DNA of 17,048 bases from Ruminococcus sp. UBA4321 (GCA_002393815.1 DGUB01000055.1:1-17048); one strand, 5' to 3'; counted from the stretch's first letter, positions 6,590 through 14,437 are shown. A program made the numbers and translations. Notes: a model not told the origin generated them from the letters alone.

Positions 6590-8742
6590 AAGAAAAAGAT
6601 TTCAGGATACATGCCGGAAATATCAGATTATCGGCAGAATCCAAAGAAAGAATCATCCGCAATCTGGAAACCATGACGCAGAATCTTGACGTTTCTCAAG
6701 AGAAAGAAATTCCGCAGAGACCAATTGTCCGGCATATCATGACGGCTGTCGCCGCCTGTCTGGTGATTGCCGTCAGTGCCGGAGGAATTTATCATCTTGC
6801 AGGAGGAAAAAGCCGTTTTTCGCCGGGTTCTGCCGTAACGGAAACCGTTTCCGTTTCGATGGACGAAATGCAGAAATCTGCACCTGCTATATTCGCTTCT
6901 TTAGCGGAACTTGAACTGTATGTGATTCCGCCGCATGACAGGGGAGAAATCGGAAAATGCCCCGAAACAGTCAGCTATACTATACTTTCAAACGAGAGTC
7001 AGCAGCAGCTTTCGGAATTATACAGTACACTTGATTTTCAGAATCCTGTAAAAGACTATAGCTTTTCGAGCGATTGGAAAGACAGATTTCTTTTATTTTT
7101 ACAGTATGAGGGGATTTACTACAATGTCCAGACCATCAGAGCATCTGACGGAAATACCTATATTCAGCTGATGTGCGTTTCTCCCGGAGAAAGCCGCGGC
7201 TATACACTGACCTATCAGACAGAACTTGATTTCTTTGATAAAGCAAATGCTCTGATTCAGAATCCGATAGGCGGCAGTGAGATTAATATAGAATATGATA
7301 AGATTCTTTATGATAATCTTGATGAGGTTCTGGAAATTCTGTTCGGAAGCCGGAATCTTGCAACAAAATTCGCGACAGCTATCGTGGATGCTGATACCAG
7401 AATCGGCGCAGATGCCATGAATGCTTATTTTATCTCCAGAGAAAATCAGAATTCCGATACGGTACAGTATTTCAGTATGAACCGCGATAATTTCCTGAAC
7501 TTCTGGCGGATTCTGAATCAGGCTGTCATGGGCAGACCAAATTTGGCTTCCGACCTGAAAACAGAATATACTATCAGCGGTGACCCGGATTTTGTCCTGT
7601 ATCTGGAAGACCGGAGCTATATGCAAATCTGGCACGGCGGCGGTCAGTCTGATGTGATATTCCATAATCTGCCCGGACTGCCGGAAGAACTCTGCATTGA
7701 AATCAGCGAGGAAGATTATCAGAATTTGAAAAATGCCCTTGTTCCGGAAGAATACTTCAATACAGAATATGAAAATATCAATACTGTTTTATACGAACGT
7801 ATCGAAACGGAACTCATGAATCAGATGTTCGGCGGAAACGCTCCGGATGTTAATGAAATCATCCAGAGGGCGGAACAGACGTTCACCAGCCTGGAAGAAG
7901 CAGAATATTATTTCAGCGTGGAAGATTCCGATTATCTGCTTGAAAATCATCATGAAGGACAGTATTTCAGCATTCCGGAAGAAAAACAGAAACAGCTTGC
8001 CGAACTGTTCAGAACTCTGAATTATGCCGATATGAAGAAAAATTATCAGAACGGTGGTTACAATATCGTCATGTATCTGGAAGATGCAAATCAGCAGAAA
8101 AGTCTTGTGACGATTCTGTTCTATCCTGATTTTGACCGCGCGTATCTGTCATGGCATCCGGACGGAAATGCTGTAGGAGATAACTACTATCTGGAACTGG
8201 ATTTAGATACCCTGAATCAGATTGCTGAAATCCTCTCCGAGCCGGAACAGCTTTTCGAGAAGCAGAATCCTCTGTTCAATTTTGATAATGATATGTTCAA
8301 CAAAAAATCCGTACCGTTTGGCGATATTTCCGGCGCAGAAGAACGCCTGATATTCAACGCCTATGCGCCGGGTTATCTGATTCCGACCGAAGAACAGCAT
8401 AAAACTCTGACAGATATGTTCAATAACTGGAACTGGAGTGAACCGCTGACGGATTATCAGCTTTCTGAAATTCAGGACGGCGAATCTTTCAGCATCTATA
8501 TCAGAAAAAAGGACGGCATATCGGAATGGGCTTTTGAGGTCAGATGTCAGCTTTCCGGCTATCTGATTTATGCTCACGAAAGCGCAGAGGAAATCTTCTA
8601 CGAACCGGAACTGATTACAGAAATTCAGAATTTGTTTTTAAACTCGAATCCGGATAAAGTAATTTATTATCCGCCTGAAAACGGAAGCGTCTGGGACGAA
8701 CCGGCGGAACGATACGAAATTGACGAATCTGCTGTAAATTAA
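6586..8742 (+). CDS. Large single-pass membrane protein, probable anti-sigma factor with a repeated ectodomain
   Basis: A 718-residue protein not assignable to a named family from sequence. Residues 1-50 are charged and cytoplasmic, 51-70 are one membrane helix (IMTAVAACLVIAVSAGGIYH), and about 650 residues lie outside. The outer part appears to hold four divergent copies of one module, about 102-225, 252-385, 432-552 and 577-688. A recurring pattern is a Ser/Thr-Glu-rich start, then a helix such as ESQQQLSELYSTLDF, EEKQKQLAELFRTLNY or EEQHKTLTDMFNNWNW, then Asp-Tyr, a beta strand (RFLLFLQY, NIVMYLED, SFSIYIRK) and a final helix. A ribosome binding site (AAAGGAG) lies inside the sigma gene. 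Coupling and topology suggest a sensor that holds the sigma factor at the membrane. That role is inference; no ZAS (HxxxCxxC) motif is present. Confidence 0.75.
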   Translation: MKEKDFRIHAGNIRLSAESKERIIRNLETMTQNLDVSQEKEIPQRPIVRHIMTAVAACLVIAVSAGGIYHLAGGKSRFSPGSAVTETVSVSMDEMQKSAPAIFASLAELELYVIPPHDRGEIGKCPETVSYTILSNESQQQLSELYSTLDFQNPVKDYSFSSDWKDRFLLFLQYEGIYYNVQTIRASDGNTYIQLMCVSPGESRGYTLTYQTELDFFDKANALIQNPIGGSEINIEYDKILYDNLDEVLEILFGSRNLATKFATAIVDADTRIGADAMNAYFISRENQNSDTVQYFSMNRDNFLNFWRILNQAVMGRPNLASDLKTEYTISGDPDFVLYLEDRSYMQIWHGGGQSDVIFHNLPGLPEELCIEISEEDYQNLKNALVPEEYFNTEYENINTVLYERIETELMNQMFGGNAPDVNEIIQRAEQTFTSLEEAEYYFSVEDSDYLLENHHEGQYFSIPEEKQKQLAELFRTLNYADMKKNYQNGGYNIVMYLEDANQQKSLVTILFYPDFDRAYLSWHPDGNAVGDNYYLELDLDTLNQIAEILSEPEQLFEKQNPLFNFDNDMFNKKSVPFGDISGAEERLIFNAYAPGYLIPTEEQHKTLTDMFNNWNWSEPLTDYQLSEIQDGESFSIYIRKKDGISEWAFEVRCQLSGYLIYAHESAEEIFYEPELITEIQNLFLNSNPDKVIYYPPENGSVWDEPAERYEIDESAVN

Positions 8743-8755
8743 GAACTTACACAAA

Positions 8756-8782
8756 AAGGGGACACTTTTTCAGTGTCCCCTT
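8756..8782. terminator. Terminator between convergent genes, stronger on the minus strand
   Basis: A perfect 11-bp stem AAGGGGACACT (8756-8766) with AGTGTCCCCTT (8772-8782) and loop TTTTC. On the minus strand the hairpin is followed by TTTTT, a proper U tract for the lipoprotein gene ending at 8804. On the plus strand the following T run is short. Confidence 0.85.
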
Positions 8783-8803
8783 AAATCAATGATATGAAGA
8801 AGA

Positions 8804-10198
8804 TTACATCATTCTGTTGCCGAAACCGCCCCGGTTTCCACGACCGCCGCCGAAGTTTCCGCCGCCCAGCATACCGCCGCCGAATCCTCCGCCCATCATG
8901 GACTGCGGAATTTCAGAAACCTGTTCGCCGTTGATGATGATAGTGCCGCCGTTACATTCCGCGGACATGTCATAATCGAAGGAAGAAGTCGGGGCTGTAA
9001 TGTTGATAGTACCGTCATTGACATAGATATAGCCGTTGGAATCGACTGCATCTGTATCGCCCTGTCCCATGATAATTGTCGTATCACCGCCGTTGAATTC
9101 TACAGTAACGGGATAAGCACTGCTCTTGTTTGTAGCATTGATACCGTCGTCAGAGGCTTCAATATAGATAGTGCCGCCGTTAATCTGCACATAAGTTGCT
9201 TCCATGCCTTCGGAGGAGATAATATTGAACGTTCCGCCGTCAACCTGTAAAATACTGGTTGCCTGAATTCCGTCACTTACGGAATTGATGGTGAAAGTGC
9301 CGTCCGCGATATAGATAGTTCCTTCGGATTCGTCATTTTCGCAGTGGAGCGCGTCCTTATTGCTGTTAATGGTGAACGTTCCGCCGCAGATGGAAATAGA
9401 ATCATTTGCTTCTATGGCATCCAGAGCCGAATTGATAGTATAAGTTCCGCCTGTTACTTTCAAATCATCTTTAGAAGTAATGCCGTTTCCGTTCGCAGAG
9501 GTGATATTCAAAGTTCCTGTGCCGTTGAATACAAGGTCATCTTTGGAATAAATGACAGCATCAGTATTGTTTTCACCGTCTGCCGTAAACGTTCCGGAAA
9601 CGGTCAGTGTATTTTCGCTGTTGGTTGTCGTGATAAATACCTTATCGGCGGAAAAAACGTAAATCGCAGGAGAATCGCTGTTTGTGATGTTCACGCCGTC
9701 AAGCACAAGCTGAACTTTGGCTTCTGCATCGGCTTCAATCCGAATAGTGCAGTTCTGAGCCGTTCCGCTGATGACATAAACGCCTGCTTCGGTGATATTG
9801 AGTGTAGCGTTATCCGAAACAGTCAGATACTGTGCGTCGGTCAGGTCGGCAGACTGTTCCAAGTCGCGATTGGAAAACAGGTCAGCAGTATCAAGCATTC
9901 CGGCAGTATTCACTGTATAGGACGCTGTTACAGCGGCAGAATTTTCAGTTTCGGGAACGGCTGCTTCTGTCGTATCGTCAGCAGTTTCAGAAGAAGTATT
10001 TGTATTGATATCGAAAGTAATGGTTTCTCTGACAGCAGATTCTTCCTCTGCGGCTGTTGCTGCATCTGTGGAAACTGCTGTTTCGGTGAGTTCAGTCGAG
10101 ATGCTTTCCGTCATGTCTGTAGAAACGGAATTGCAGCCTGTCATTGTCAGTGCGAATACTGCACCCAGCAGTAAAGTCATCATCATATTTTTTTTCAT
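8804..10198 (-). CDS. Cthe_2159-type beta-helix carbohydrate-binding lipoprotein
   Basis: A 464-residue predicted lipoprotein. Residues 1-21 are a signal peptide ending in a lipobox (LTMTGC, lipidated Cys22), followed by a Ser/Thr/Glu/Ala-rich linker to about residue 95. Residues about 120-425 are short repeats of the kind VTGGTYTINSALDAIEAND, ICGGTFTINSNKDALHCEND and VDGGTFNIISSEGMEA, typical of a right-handed parallel beta-helix and of the Cthe_2159 family, whose founder from Clostridium thermocellum binds cellulose and acidic sugars. The tail (about 430-464) is Gly/Met/Asn/Arg-rich (GGGFGGGMLGGGNFGGG). It probably sits on the outer cell surface and binds polysaccharide or metal-bridged sugars. 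The ribosome binding site AAAGGAAG is 8 bases upstream. It is divergent from the flippase gene. Confidence 0.88.
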   Translation of the reverse strand: MKKNMMMTLLLGAVFALTMTGCNSVSTDMTESISTELTETAVSTDAATAAEEESAVRETITFDINTNTSSETADDTTEAAVPETENSAAVTASYTVNTAGMLDTADLFSNRDLEQSADLTDAQYLTVSDNATLNITEAGVYVISGTAQNCTIRIEADAEAKVQLVLDGVNITNSDSPAIYVFSADKVFITTTNSENTLTVSGTFTADGENNTDAVIYSKDDLVFNGTGTLNITSANGNGITSKDDLKVTGGTYTINSALDAIEANDSISICGGTFTINSNKDALHCENDESEGTIYIADGTFTINSVSDGIQATSILQVDGGTFNIISSEGMEATYVQINGGTIYIEASDDGINATNKSSAYPVTVEFNGGDTTIIMGQGDTDAVDSNGYIYVNDGTINITAPTSSFDYDMSAECNGGTIIINGEQVSEIPQSMMGGGFGGGMLGGGNFGGGRGNRGGFGNRMM

Positions 10199-10231
10199 AA
10201 AAATCGCTTCCTTTCAGAGTCGTGATTGATT

Positions 10232-10279
10232 TGTTTCATTGTCTGTATTATACCGTGCGAATCTGAAAACGATGAAACA
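10232..10279 (-). promoter_or_regulatory. Promoter of the beta-helix lipoprotein gene, flanked by an inverted repeat
   Basis: On the minus strand a perfect TATAAT lies at 10247-10252, but no good -35 box is seen at 16-18 bases. An 8-bp inverted repeat, TGTTTCAT (10232-10239) and ATGAAACA (10272-10279), brackets the -10 and the -35 position. A weak -35 and flanking half-sites would suit an activator or repressor site, but this is inference. Confidence 0.45.
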
Positions 10280-10323
10280 GAAATGTGAAAGAATGCAGAA
10301 AAGATTGTGAGAAAACAGAATAC

Positions 10324-10347
10324 AGAACATCTTGTCAGGCATGTTCT
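10324..10347. repeat. Small inverted repeat upstream of the flippase gene
   Basis: AGAACAT (10324-10330) and ATGTTCT (10341-10347) are perfect reverse complements with a 10-base loop. It lies 52 bases before the flippase start and could be an operator or a leader hairpin. The arm spacing does not fit the Gram-positive LexA box. Confidence 0.4.
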
Positions 10348-10398
10348 CTCCGGAATCTGCATAGAATCTATCAGAATTTACCTGAAAGGGCTGATGCC

Positions 10399-11898
10399 AT
10401 GAAACGGAATATTCTGAAAGATACGGTAATACTGACGGCGATTCAGATGACGCTTGACGGACTGGGGTTATTATTGAATTCGTTCCTGACGAAGCAGCTC
10501 GGCGCGGAAGCGGTCGGCGTTCTGACGCTGACGGGGTCATTTTTCCGGCTAGCGTCGATGATTGCCGGGGGGAATGTGTTTCTGTGTGCGAGCAGATTTA
10601 TTTCAGAGGAACTCGGCAAGCCTTCCGGAAATCCGAAGAAGGTTTTATTCTACTGTATGGCGGTCAGCCTGATACTGAGCGCGGCGGTCAGTCTGCTGAT
10701 AATTCTTTTCGCGCCGTGGTGCAGTTTACGGTTTCTGCATGACGGCACACTGACAAGCCCTGTTTGCCTGATGGCAGTTTCACTGCCGTTAGTGACTGCC
10801 GCCGCTTGTCTGAAAGGCTGGTTTAATGCCTGCTGTAAAACCGGAATCTGCGCCGCTTCAGATGCGATTGACTTTCTGATGCATACGGTTCTGACAGCGT
10901 GTGCTGTCTGGTTCATGCCGCCGACGACTCATGCCGGACTGTGCCGGATGACAGCCTTCTGCACGATTGGCGCGGAAGCTGTAACTCTGCTGTTTCTGCT
11001 GTGCTGTCTGCCGTTATGCCGGACGGAAACAACGGGAACAGTTTCGATTTCGCTGAAACGCTATTTATTATTAGCGATTCCGGTGATGGCTGGGTCTGCG
11101 CTGACTTCCTTCCTGAGCGCGGCGAATGATGCACTTGTGCCGCTGACGCTGAAACAGTCCGGAGATTCCAGTGCAGAAGCCCTGAGTCAGTTTGGAATTT
11201 TTGAAGCAATTGTGATTCCGGTTTTATTTTTCCCGTCCACGGTGCTGGTATCGTTATCGGGCATACTGGTGACGGAAACCGCCCGTGAAAACGCTTCCGG
11301 AGGCAGAGTACGCATCACCTGCATGGCGGAAAAGACTATCCGGCAGACGATAGTATTCGCAGTTTTCGTGACGGAAATTTTAATCTTATTCGGGGATGAA
11401 ATCGGGATTCTGCTCGGCGGGGGAGAGACCGCCGGAAACACGATTGTGCTGATTGCTCCGGTTGTGCCGTTCATTTATCTGGAAATCGTACTGGAAAGCA
11501 TTATCAAAGGGACAGGCGCGCAGGCGTTTTCGTCACTGAATTATCTTGCCGAATATATTGTCAGAATCTCCTGTGTGCTGATTTTCATTCCGGTGATGGG
11601 CTTTTACGGGATTGTGCTTTCTTACTATGCAAGCAATCTGTTCGGAAATATCAGCCGTCTGGTGCATGTCATGAAGCATACGGGCATGGAGTTTCAGCCG
11701 GTAAAGCTTCTGGGGATTCCGATATTTTCTGCGGTGCTATCGGCGGAATGCATCAGAATGCTGTTTCATGCGGTGCATATTCTTCCGGAAGCGAACCCGG
11801 TCAGCATGATAATTTTCGCACTGCTGTGCTGTCCGGTCTATTTCCTGATTCAGAAAGAATTGTTTTCCCTGCACCCGAAAGCAGAGGAATGCTCCTGA
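10399..11898 (+). CDS. MOP-superfamily flippase (SpoVB/polysaccharide-export type)
   Basis: A 499-residue membrane protein with about 14 hydrophobic helices, as in the SpoVB/MurJ/Wzx branch of the MOP superfamily, which flips lipid-linked sugars across the membrane. Landmarks are DTVILTAIQMTLDGLGLLLN at the start, TKQLGAEAVGVLTLTGSFF, SRFISEE, a middle repeat half beginning LLLAIPVMAGSALTSFLSA, and PVMGFYGIVLSYYASNL near the end. I chose ATG 10399 because AAAGGG lies 8-13 bases upstream and the protein then begins like its family. An in-frame ATG at 10285 would add 38 polar residues without a ribosome binding site. No convincing promoter was found between the divergent genes. The cargo cannot be deduced, and a sporulation role is only one option. 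Confidence 0.85.
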   Translation: MKRNILKDTVILTAIQMTLDGLGLLLNSFLTKQLGAEAVGVLTLTGSFFRLASMIAGGNVFLCASRFISEELGKPSGNPKKVLFYCMAVSLILSAAVSLLIILFAPWCSLRFLHDGTLTSPVCLMAVSLPLVTAAACLKGWFNACCKTGICAASDAIDFLMHTVLTACAVWFMPPTTHAGLCRMTAFCTIGAEAVTLLFLLCCLPLCRTETTGTVSISLKRYLLLAIPVMAGSALTSFLSAANDALVPLTLKQSGDSSAEALSQFGIFEAIVIPVLFFPSTVLVSLSGILVTETARENASGGRVRITCMAEKTIRQTIVFAVFVTEILILFGDEIGILLGGGETAGNTIVLIAPVVPFIYLEIVLESIIKGTGAQAFSSLNYLAEYIVRISCVLIFIPVMGFYGIVLSYYASNLFGNISRLVHVMKHTGMEFQPVKLLGIPIFSAVLSAECIRMLFHAVHILPEANPVSMIIFALLCCPVYFLIQKELFSLHPKAEECS

Positions 11899-11976
11899 AT
11901 TTTGTGAAAGTTCACTAAAAATATGTTTCAAATTTCCACCAGATTCGACAAAGATAAATTTTTTGGAAAAAAGCCC

Positions 11977-12005
11977 TTGACATTTTGGAAATACTATGCT
12001 ATAAT
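11977..12005 (+). promoter_or_regulatory. Consensus promoter of the Ro60-Y RNA operon
   Basis: TTGACA (11977-11982), a 17-base spacer and TATAAT (12000-12005), a perfect sigma-A match. Transcription should begin near 12012, giving a leader of about 208 nt before the Ro60 start. Such strength suggests abundant constitutive expression rather than only stress induction. Confidence 0.9.
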
Positions 12006-12011
12006 CAATAC

Positions 12012-12219
12012 TGTTGAATCTGATGCGGTTCAATATAGTGTAGAATCTCAGTTGTGGAATGAGATTCTGTGAGATTAGTTCCAAATTAATATTTGTCAGT
12101 ATGTATGCCGTAATGCTTTTACATGTGAGGTTTTTGAGAGGTCATTTCTTCAGGATTGTATTGTAAAAAGTCTGTACGGTCATTTTATTTTTTCTTATCT
12201 TAATATCGGGAGGACAAAT
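12012..12219 (+). promoter_or_regulatory. Long structured 5' leader of the Ro60 gene
   Basis: About 208 nt without a gene. It holds a hairpin TTGAA/TTCAA (12014-12018 with 12029-12033) at the very 5' end and a perfect 9-bp hairpin AGAATCTCA/TGAGATTCT (12042-12050 with 12060-12068). The sequence GA-TGCGG (12022-12028) and a later ATTCTGTGAGATT loosely echo the Y RNA motifs downstream. It ends in a strong ribosome binding site (GGGAGG). It does not match a riboswitch class I recognise. Confidence 0.5.
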
Positions 12220-13878
12220 ATGAGCCGGATTTCTAAAGAAGTTTCACGCATGAAAGAAGACAGCGAACTCAGACGCGACGAAGCCGTGATGAATTTTATG
12301 GGCGGGGATTCCTACAAGCTGAATCCTCTGGATACCCTGAAAATGATTGCTGCTTCTTCTATTTTCGGGGAGGCTTCCTATTACAGAAGCAACGTCCGCG
12401 ACGGAAAATTCCGTCTAATGGCAGAATTCTCCGATGCCTTCGCGCTGCTGGTCTTCAAGCCGTATGACGGAAAGTCCACAACAGAAATCTTCCAGGAAGC
12501 CATTGATGCCGCTTTGGACTATGATTTCAAAGCCACACTGGAACTCGCTGCCGAACTGCGGCATACTTACAATATGCGCCTGAATCCGCAGGTGATTATG
12601 GTCAGAGCCGCCGTGCATCCGGGCAGAAAGGCTTTCACGGAAGAAAATCCCGGAGAGTTCCACAGAATCAATCAGAAAGTCATGCACCGCGCTGACGAAC
12701 CTGCCACACAGCTGGCTTATTACCTGTATCTGTGCGGCGGTAAGAAGAATGAGATTCCTTCCGTGCTGAAAAGAAGCATTGCAAAGAAGCTTTCTTCTCT
12801 GCCGGCATATGCGGTGAATAAATACAAGAATGCTGAAATCGGCATGATTAATGCTGTGCGCATTACCCACGCGAACAGCAAAGTCATCGACGAACTCATG
12901 AAAAACGGTTCCGTCGAAGTACAGGAAGAAAAACAGACCTGGGAACAGAAACGCTCCGCAGGCATGGGATGGCAGGAGATTGTCGAATCGACCGAACTCG
13001 GTCACATGGCAATGCTCCGGAATCTCCGGAATGTCTTTTCCGAAGTCAAGGATTTGCAGTTCTGCATTGCCTATCTAGAAAAGCTCAAATCTGGGGTGCT
13101 GACCGGAAGACAGTTCCCGTTCCGGTACTATGCGGCATACAATGCCGTGAAGAAAGCCGATAACCTCTTCCATCAGAAGAAGATTCTTGCCGCTCTGGAA
13201 GAGTGTATTGATATTGCTGTCAACAATATGCCGAAACTGAAAGGCAGGACCATGTGCCTGTCGGACAATTCCGGTTCGGCATGGGGATGCATTCCGTCGG
13301 AATACGGTTCTGTGACGATTGCAGAGATTGATAATCTATCCTCTGTGATTGCTGCCAAGTGTTCCGAAGAAGGCGAAGTCGGAAAGTTTGGTGATAAGCT
13401 TATCCGGTTCGGCGTGAATCAGCCTGTTCTGAAACAGACCAATGTTATCACCAAAGACAGATGTGACGATGTCGGCGGTGCAACCGAAGGCGGTATCTGG
13501 AAATTCTTCCGGGATGCCATCCGTCACAAGAAACAGTATGATAATATCTTCATCTTCTCTGACCAGCAGGCAGGTACAGGCGGTCTGTACGGCACTAGTG
13601 AAGATACCAGAGAATATAAAAGCCGCGGATTTGCCTGCCGCGGTGACAGATATATCAATGTCTGGAAGCTGATTCTGGAGTACCGGAAACAGGTCAATCC
13701 GAAAGTCAACGTGTTCAGCGTGCAGACTGCCGGTTATGACAATGTCCTGATTCCGCAGATGGCTTACCGGTGCGCTATGCTGACAGGATGGACGGGAAAG
13801 GAAATCCTGTTCGCGGCGGAATATATCCGTCAGTGGGATGCCATTGAACAGGCAGCCGCACAGCAGCTTGAAAGTTGA
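12220..13878 (+). CDS. rsr: Bacterial Ro60 (Rsr): TROVE and vWA RNA-binding protein
   Basis: A 552-residue orthologue of the Ro60 autoantigen, a ring-shaped protein that binds Y RNAs on its outer face and the 3' ends of misfolded RNAs in its hole. Residues about 20-340 are the TROVE HEAT-repeat ring; recognisable stretches are PSVLKRSIAKKL, AVNKYKNAE (199-206) and MAMLRNLRNV (263-272), matching the MALLRNL region of animal Ro60. Residues about 345-540 are a vWA domain with a metal-ion site (MIDAS): DNSGS (349-353), Thr422 in GGATEGG and Asp448 in FIFSDQQ. Bacterial Ro60 works with Y RNA and exoribonucleases in RNA decay and rRNA maturation in Deinococcus radiodurans. No RNA ligase (rtcB), rtcA or PNPase gene is adjacent. 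Four Y RNA-like elements begin 8 bases after its stop codon, which strongly supports the assignment. Confidence 0.95.
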   Translation: MSRISKEVSRMKEDSELRRDEAVMNFMGGDSYKLNPLDTLKMIAASSIFGEASYYRSNVRDGKFRLMAEFSDAFALLVFKPYDGKSTTEIFQEAIDAALDYDFKATLELAAELRHTYNMRLNPQVIMVRAAVHPGRKAFTEENPGEFHRINQKVMHRADEPATQLAYYLYLCGGKKNEIPSVLKRSIAKKLSSLPAYAVNKYKNAEIGMINAVRITHANSKVIDELMKNGSVEVQEEKQTWEQKRSAGMGWQEIVESTELGHMAMLRNLRNVFSEVKDLQFCIAYLEKLKSGVLTGRQFPFRYYAAYNAVKKADNLFHQKKILAALEECIDIAVNNMPKLKGRTMCLSDNSGSAWGCIPSEYGSVTIAEIDNLSSVIAAKCSEEGEVGKFGDKLIRFGVNQPVLKQTNVITKDRCDDVGGATEGGIWKFFRDAIRHKKQYDNIFIFSDQQAGTGGLYGTSEDTREYKSRGFACRGDRYINVWKLILEYRKQVNPKVNVFSVQTAGYDNVLIPQMAYRCAMLTGWTGKEILFAAEYIRQWDAIEQAAAQQLES

Positions 13879-13885
13879 ATTTATT

Positions 13886-14110
13886 CACAGTCATGATGCA
13901 GAAGTACGGGGTTCTTCTATTATACGGATTTAGAGGCTGAAATCCTGCAAATCTTTCCGCGGTGCAATCCGCGTTAAAATCTACCGGTGCAGTCCGGGTT
14001 ATCAACTGCACATGGGTCTGCTCACCATGTAAAAGAAGGAGGCACATGGAGCCGTCCGCCATGGTAAAACAAAGAGACAAATCCTCCGTACTGCAATTCT
14101 CATGACTGTG
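13886..14110 (+). ncRNA. Y RNA 1 (Ro60-associated, about 225 nt)
   Basis: The ends form a perfect 11-bp stem: CACAGTCATGA (13886-13896) with TCATGACTGTG (14100-14110). Above it lie TGCA/TGCA (13897-13900 with 14092-14095), with GAA bulged on the 5' side and ATTC (14096-14099) on the 3' side, then stem GTACGG/CCGTAC (13904-13909 with 14086-14091) and TTCTTCT. The interior has GGATTT/AAATCC (13926-13945) with the loop AGAGGCTG, a T-arm-like hairpin CGCGG-TGCAAT-CCGCG (13958-13973), a second similar hairpin CCGG-TGCAGT-CCGG (13984-13997), and ACATGG/CCATGT (14010-14030). The architecture of a paired-end stem, conserved bulges and a distal module is that of Y RNAs. It starts 8 bases after the Ro60 stop with no promoter of its own seen. 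Confidence 0.85.
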
Positions 14111-14125
14111 CTTTAAAAAATTGCA

Positions 14126-14327
14126 GCAATCACGATGCAGAAGCATGGGTTACTTCTTTATATTTTTATAATTTTTATAACAGACGGCTGAAATCCATAA
14201 CTGTTCCGCGGTGCAGTCCGCGTTACCAACCACATGAAGCACCCCTCATGTAAATCACCGGGCGCATGAATGCAAGGACATGTCAAAATCCGGCAAAGTA
14301 TCCCCCGTGCGATATTCTCGTGATTGT
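14126..14327 (+). ncRNA. Y RNA 2 (Ro60-associated, about 200 nt)
   Basis: End stem CAATCACGA (14127-14135) with TCGTGATTG (14318-14326), plus a flanking G-T pair. The conserved 5' motif GATGCAGAAG and 3' motif ATATTCTC follow. The second stem GCATGGG (14143-14149) pairs with CCCGTGC (14304-14310) through one wobble, then GTTACTTCT. The interior repeats the Y RNA 1 module: GGCTGAAATCC (14186-14196), the hairpin CGCGG-TGCAGT-CCGCG (14207-14222, one base different from Y RNA 1 over about 20) and ACATGA/TCATGT (14232-14251). The stems differ in sequence from copy 1 but remain paired. Confidence 0.83.
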
Positions 14328-14336
14328 CCACGTTTC

Positions 14337-14421
14337 GGTGTGATGCAGAGTGACAGTTACTTCATGAATTTTGTATTTTTGAGAAAATATCTTTTTATAC
14401 TGTCACTGAGATTCTCACACC
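14337..14421 (+). ncRNA. Y RNA 3 (minimal form, about 85 nt)
   Basis: End stem GGTGTGA (14337-14343) with TCACACC (14415-14421), conserved TGCAG on the 5' side and GAGATTC on the 3' side, and a second 9-bp stem AGTGACAGT (14349-14357) with ACTGTCACT (14399-14407), followed by TACTTCA and an AT-rich loop. It lacks the tRNA-like interior. Its size is close to that of animal Y RNAs (about 80-110 nt), and the layout is a bare Ro60-binding hairpin. Confidence 0.78.
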
Positions 14422-14437
14422 TGTTATCTGCTCAATC

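Noticed and set aside
9344..10174. A 276-codon plus-strand open frame opposite the beta-helix lipoprotein gene.
   Set aside because: It is the mirror of the repetitive lipoprotein gene. The encoded sequence is rich in Cys, Ser and Ile with no domain, and the minus-strand gene has a signal peptide, lipobox, ribosome binding site and terminator.
10324..10347. Inverted repeat AGAACAT/ATGTTCT considered as a LexA (SOS) box.
   Set aside because: The Gram-positive LexA box needs the arms separated by about 4 bases; here the gap is 10.
10285..10398. Extended N-terminus for the flippase starting at ATG 10285.
   Set aside because: No ribosome binding site, 38 extra polar and Cys-rich residues, and the family-like start with AAAGGG lies at 10399.
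11900..11925. Short hairpin GTGAA-AG-TTCAC after the flippase gene as a terminator.
   Set aside because: Only five pairs, a two-base loop and no T run; it is not a convincing terminator.
14046..14105. A 19-codon open frame with an excellent ribosome binding site (GGAGG at 14038-14042) inside Y RNA 1.
   Set aside because: GGAGG can pair with CCTCC (14083-14087) and the start lies in the hairpin CATGG/CCATG, so it is better explained as RNA structure. Its last codons are the conserved 3' strand of Y RNA 1. Low-level translation cannot be excluded.
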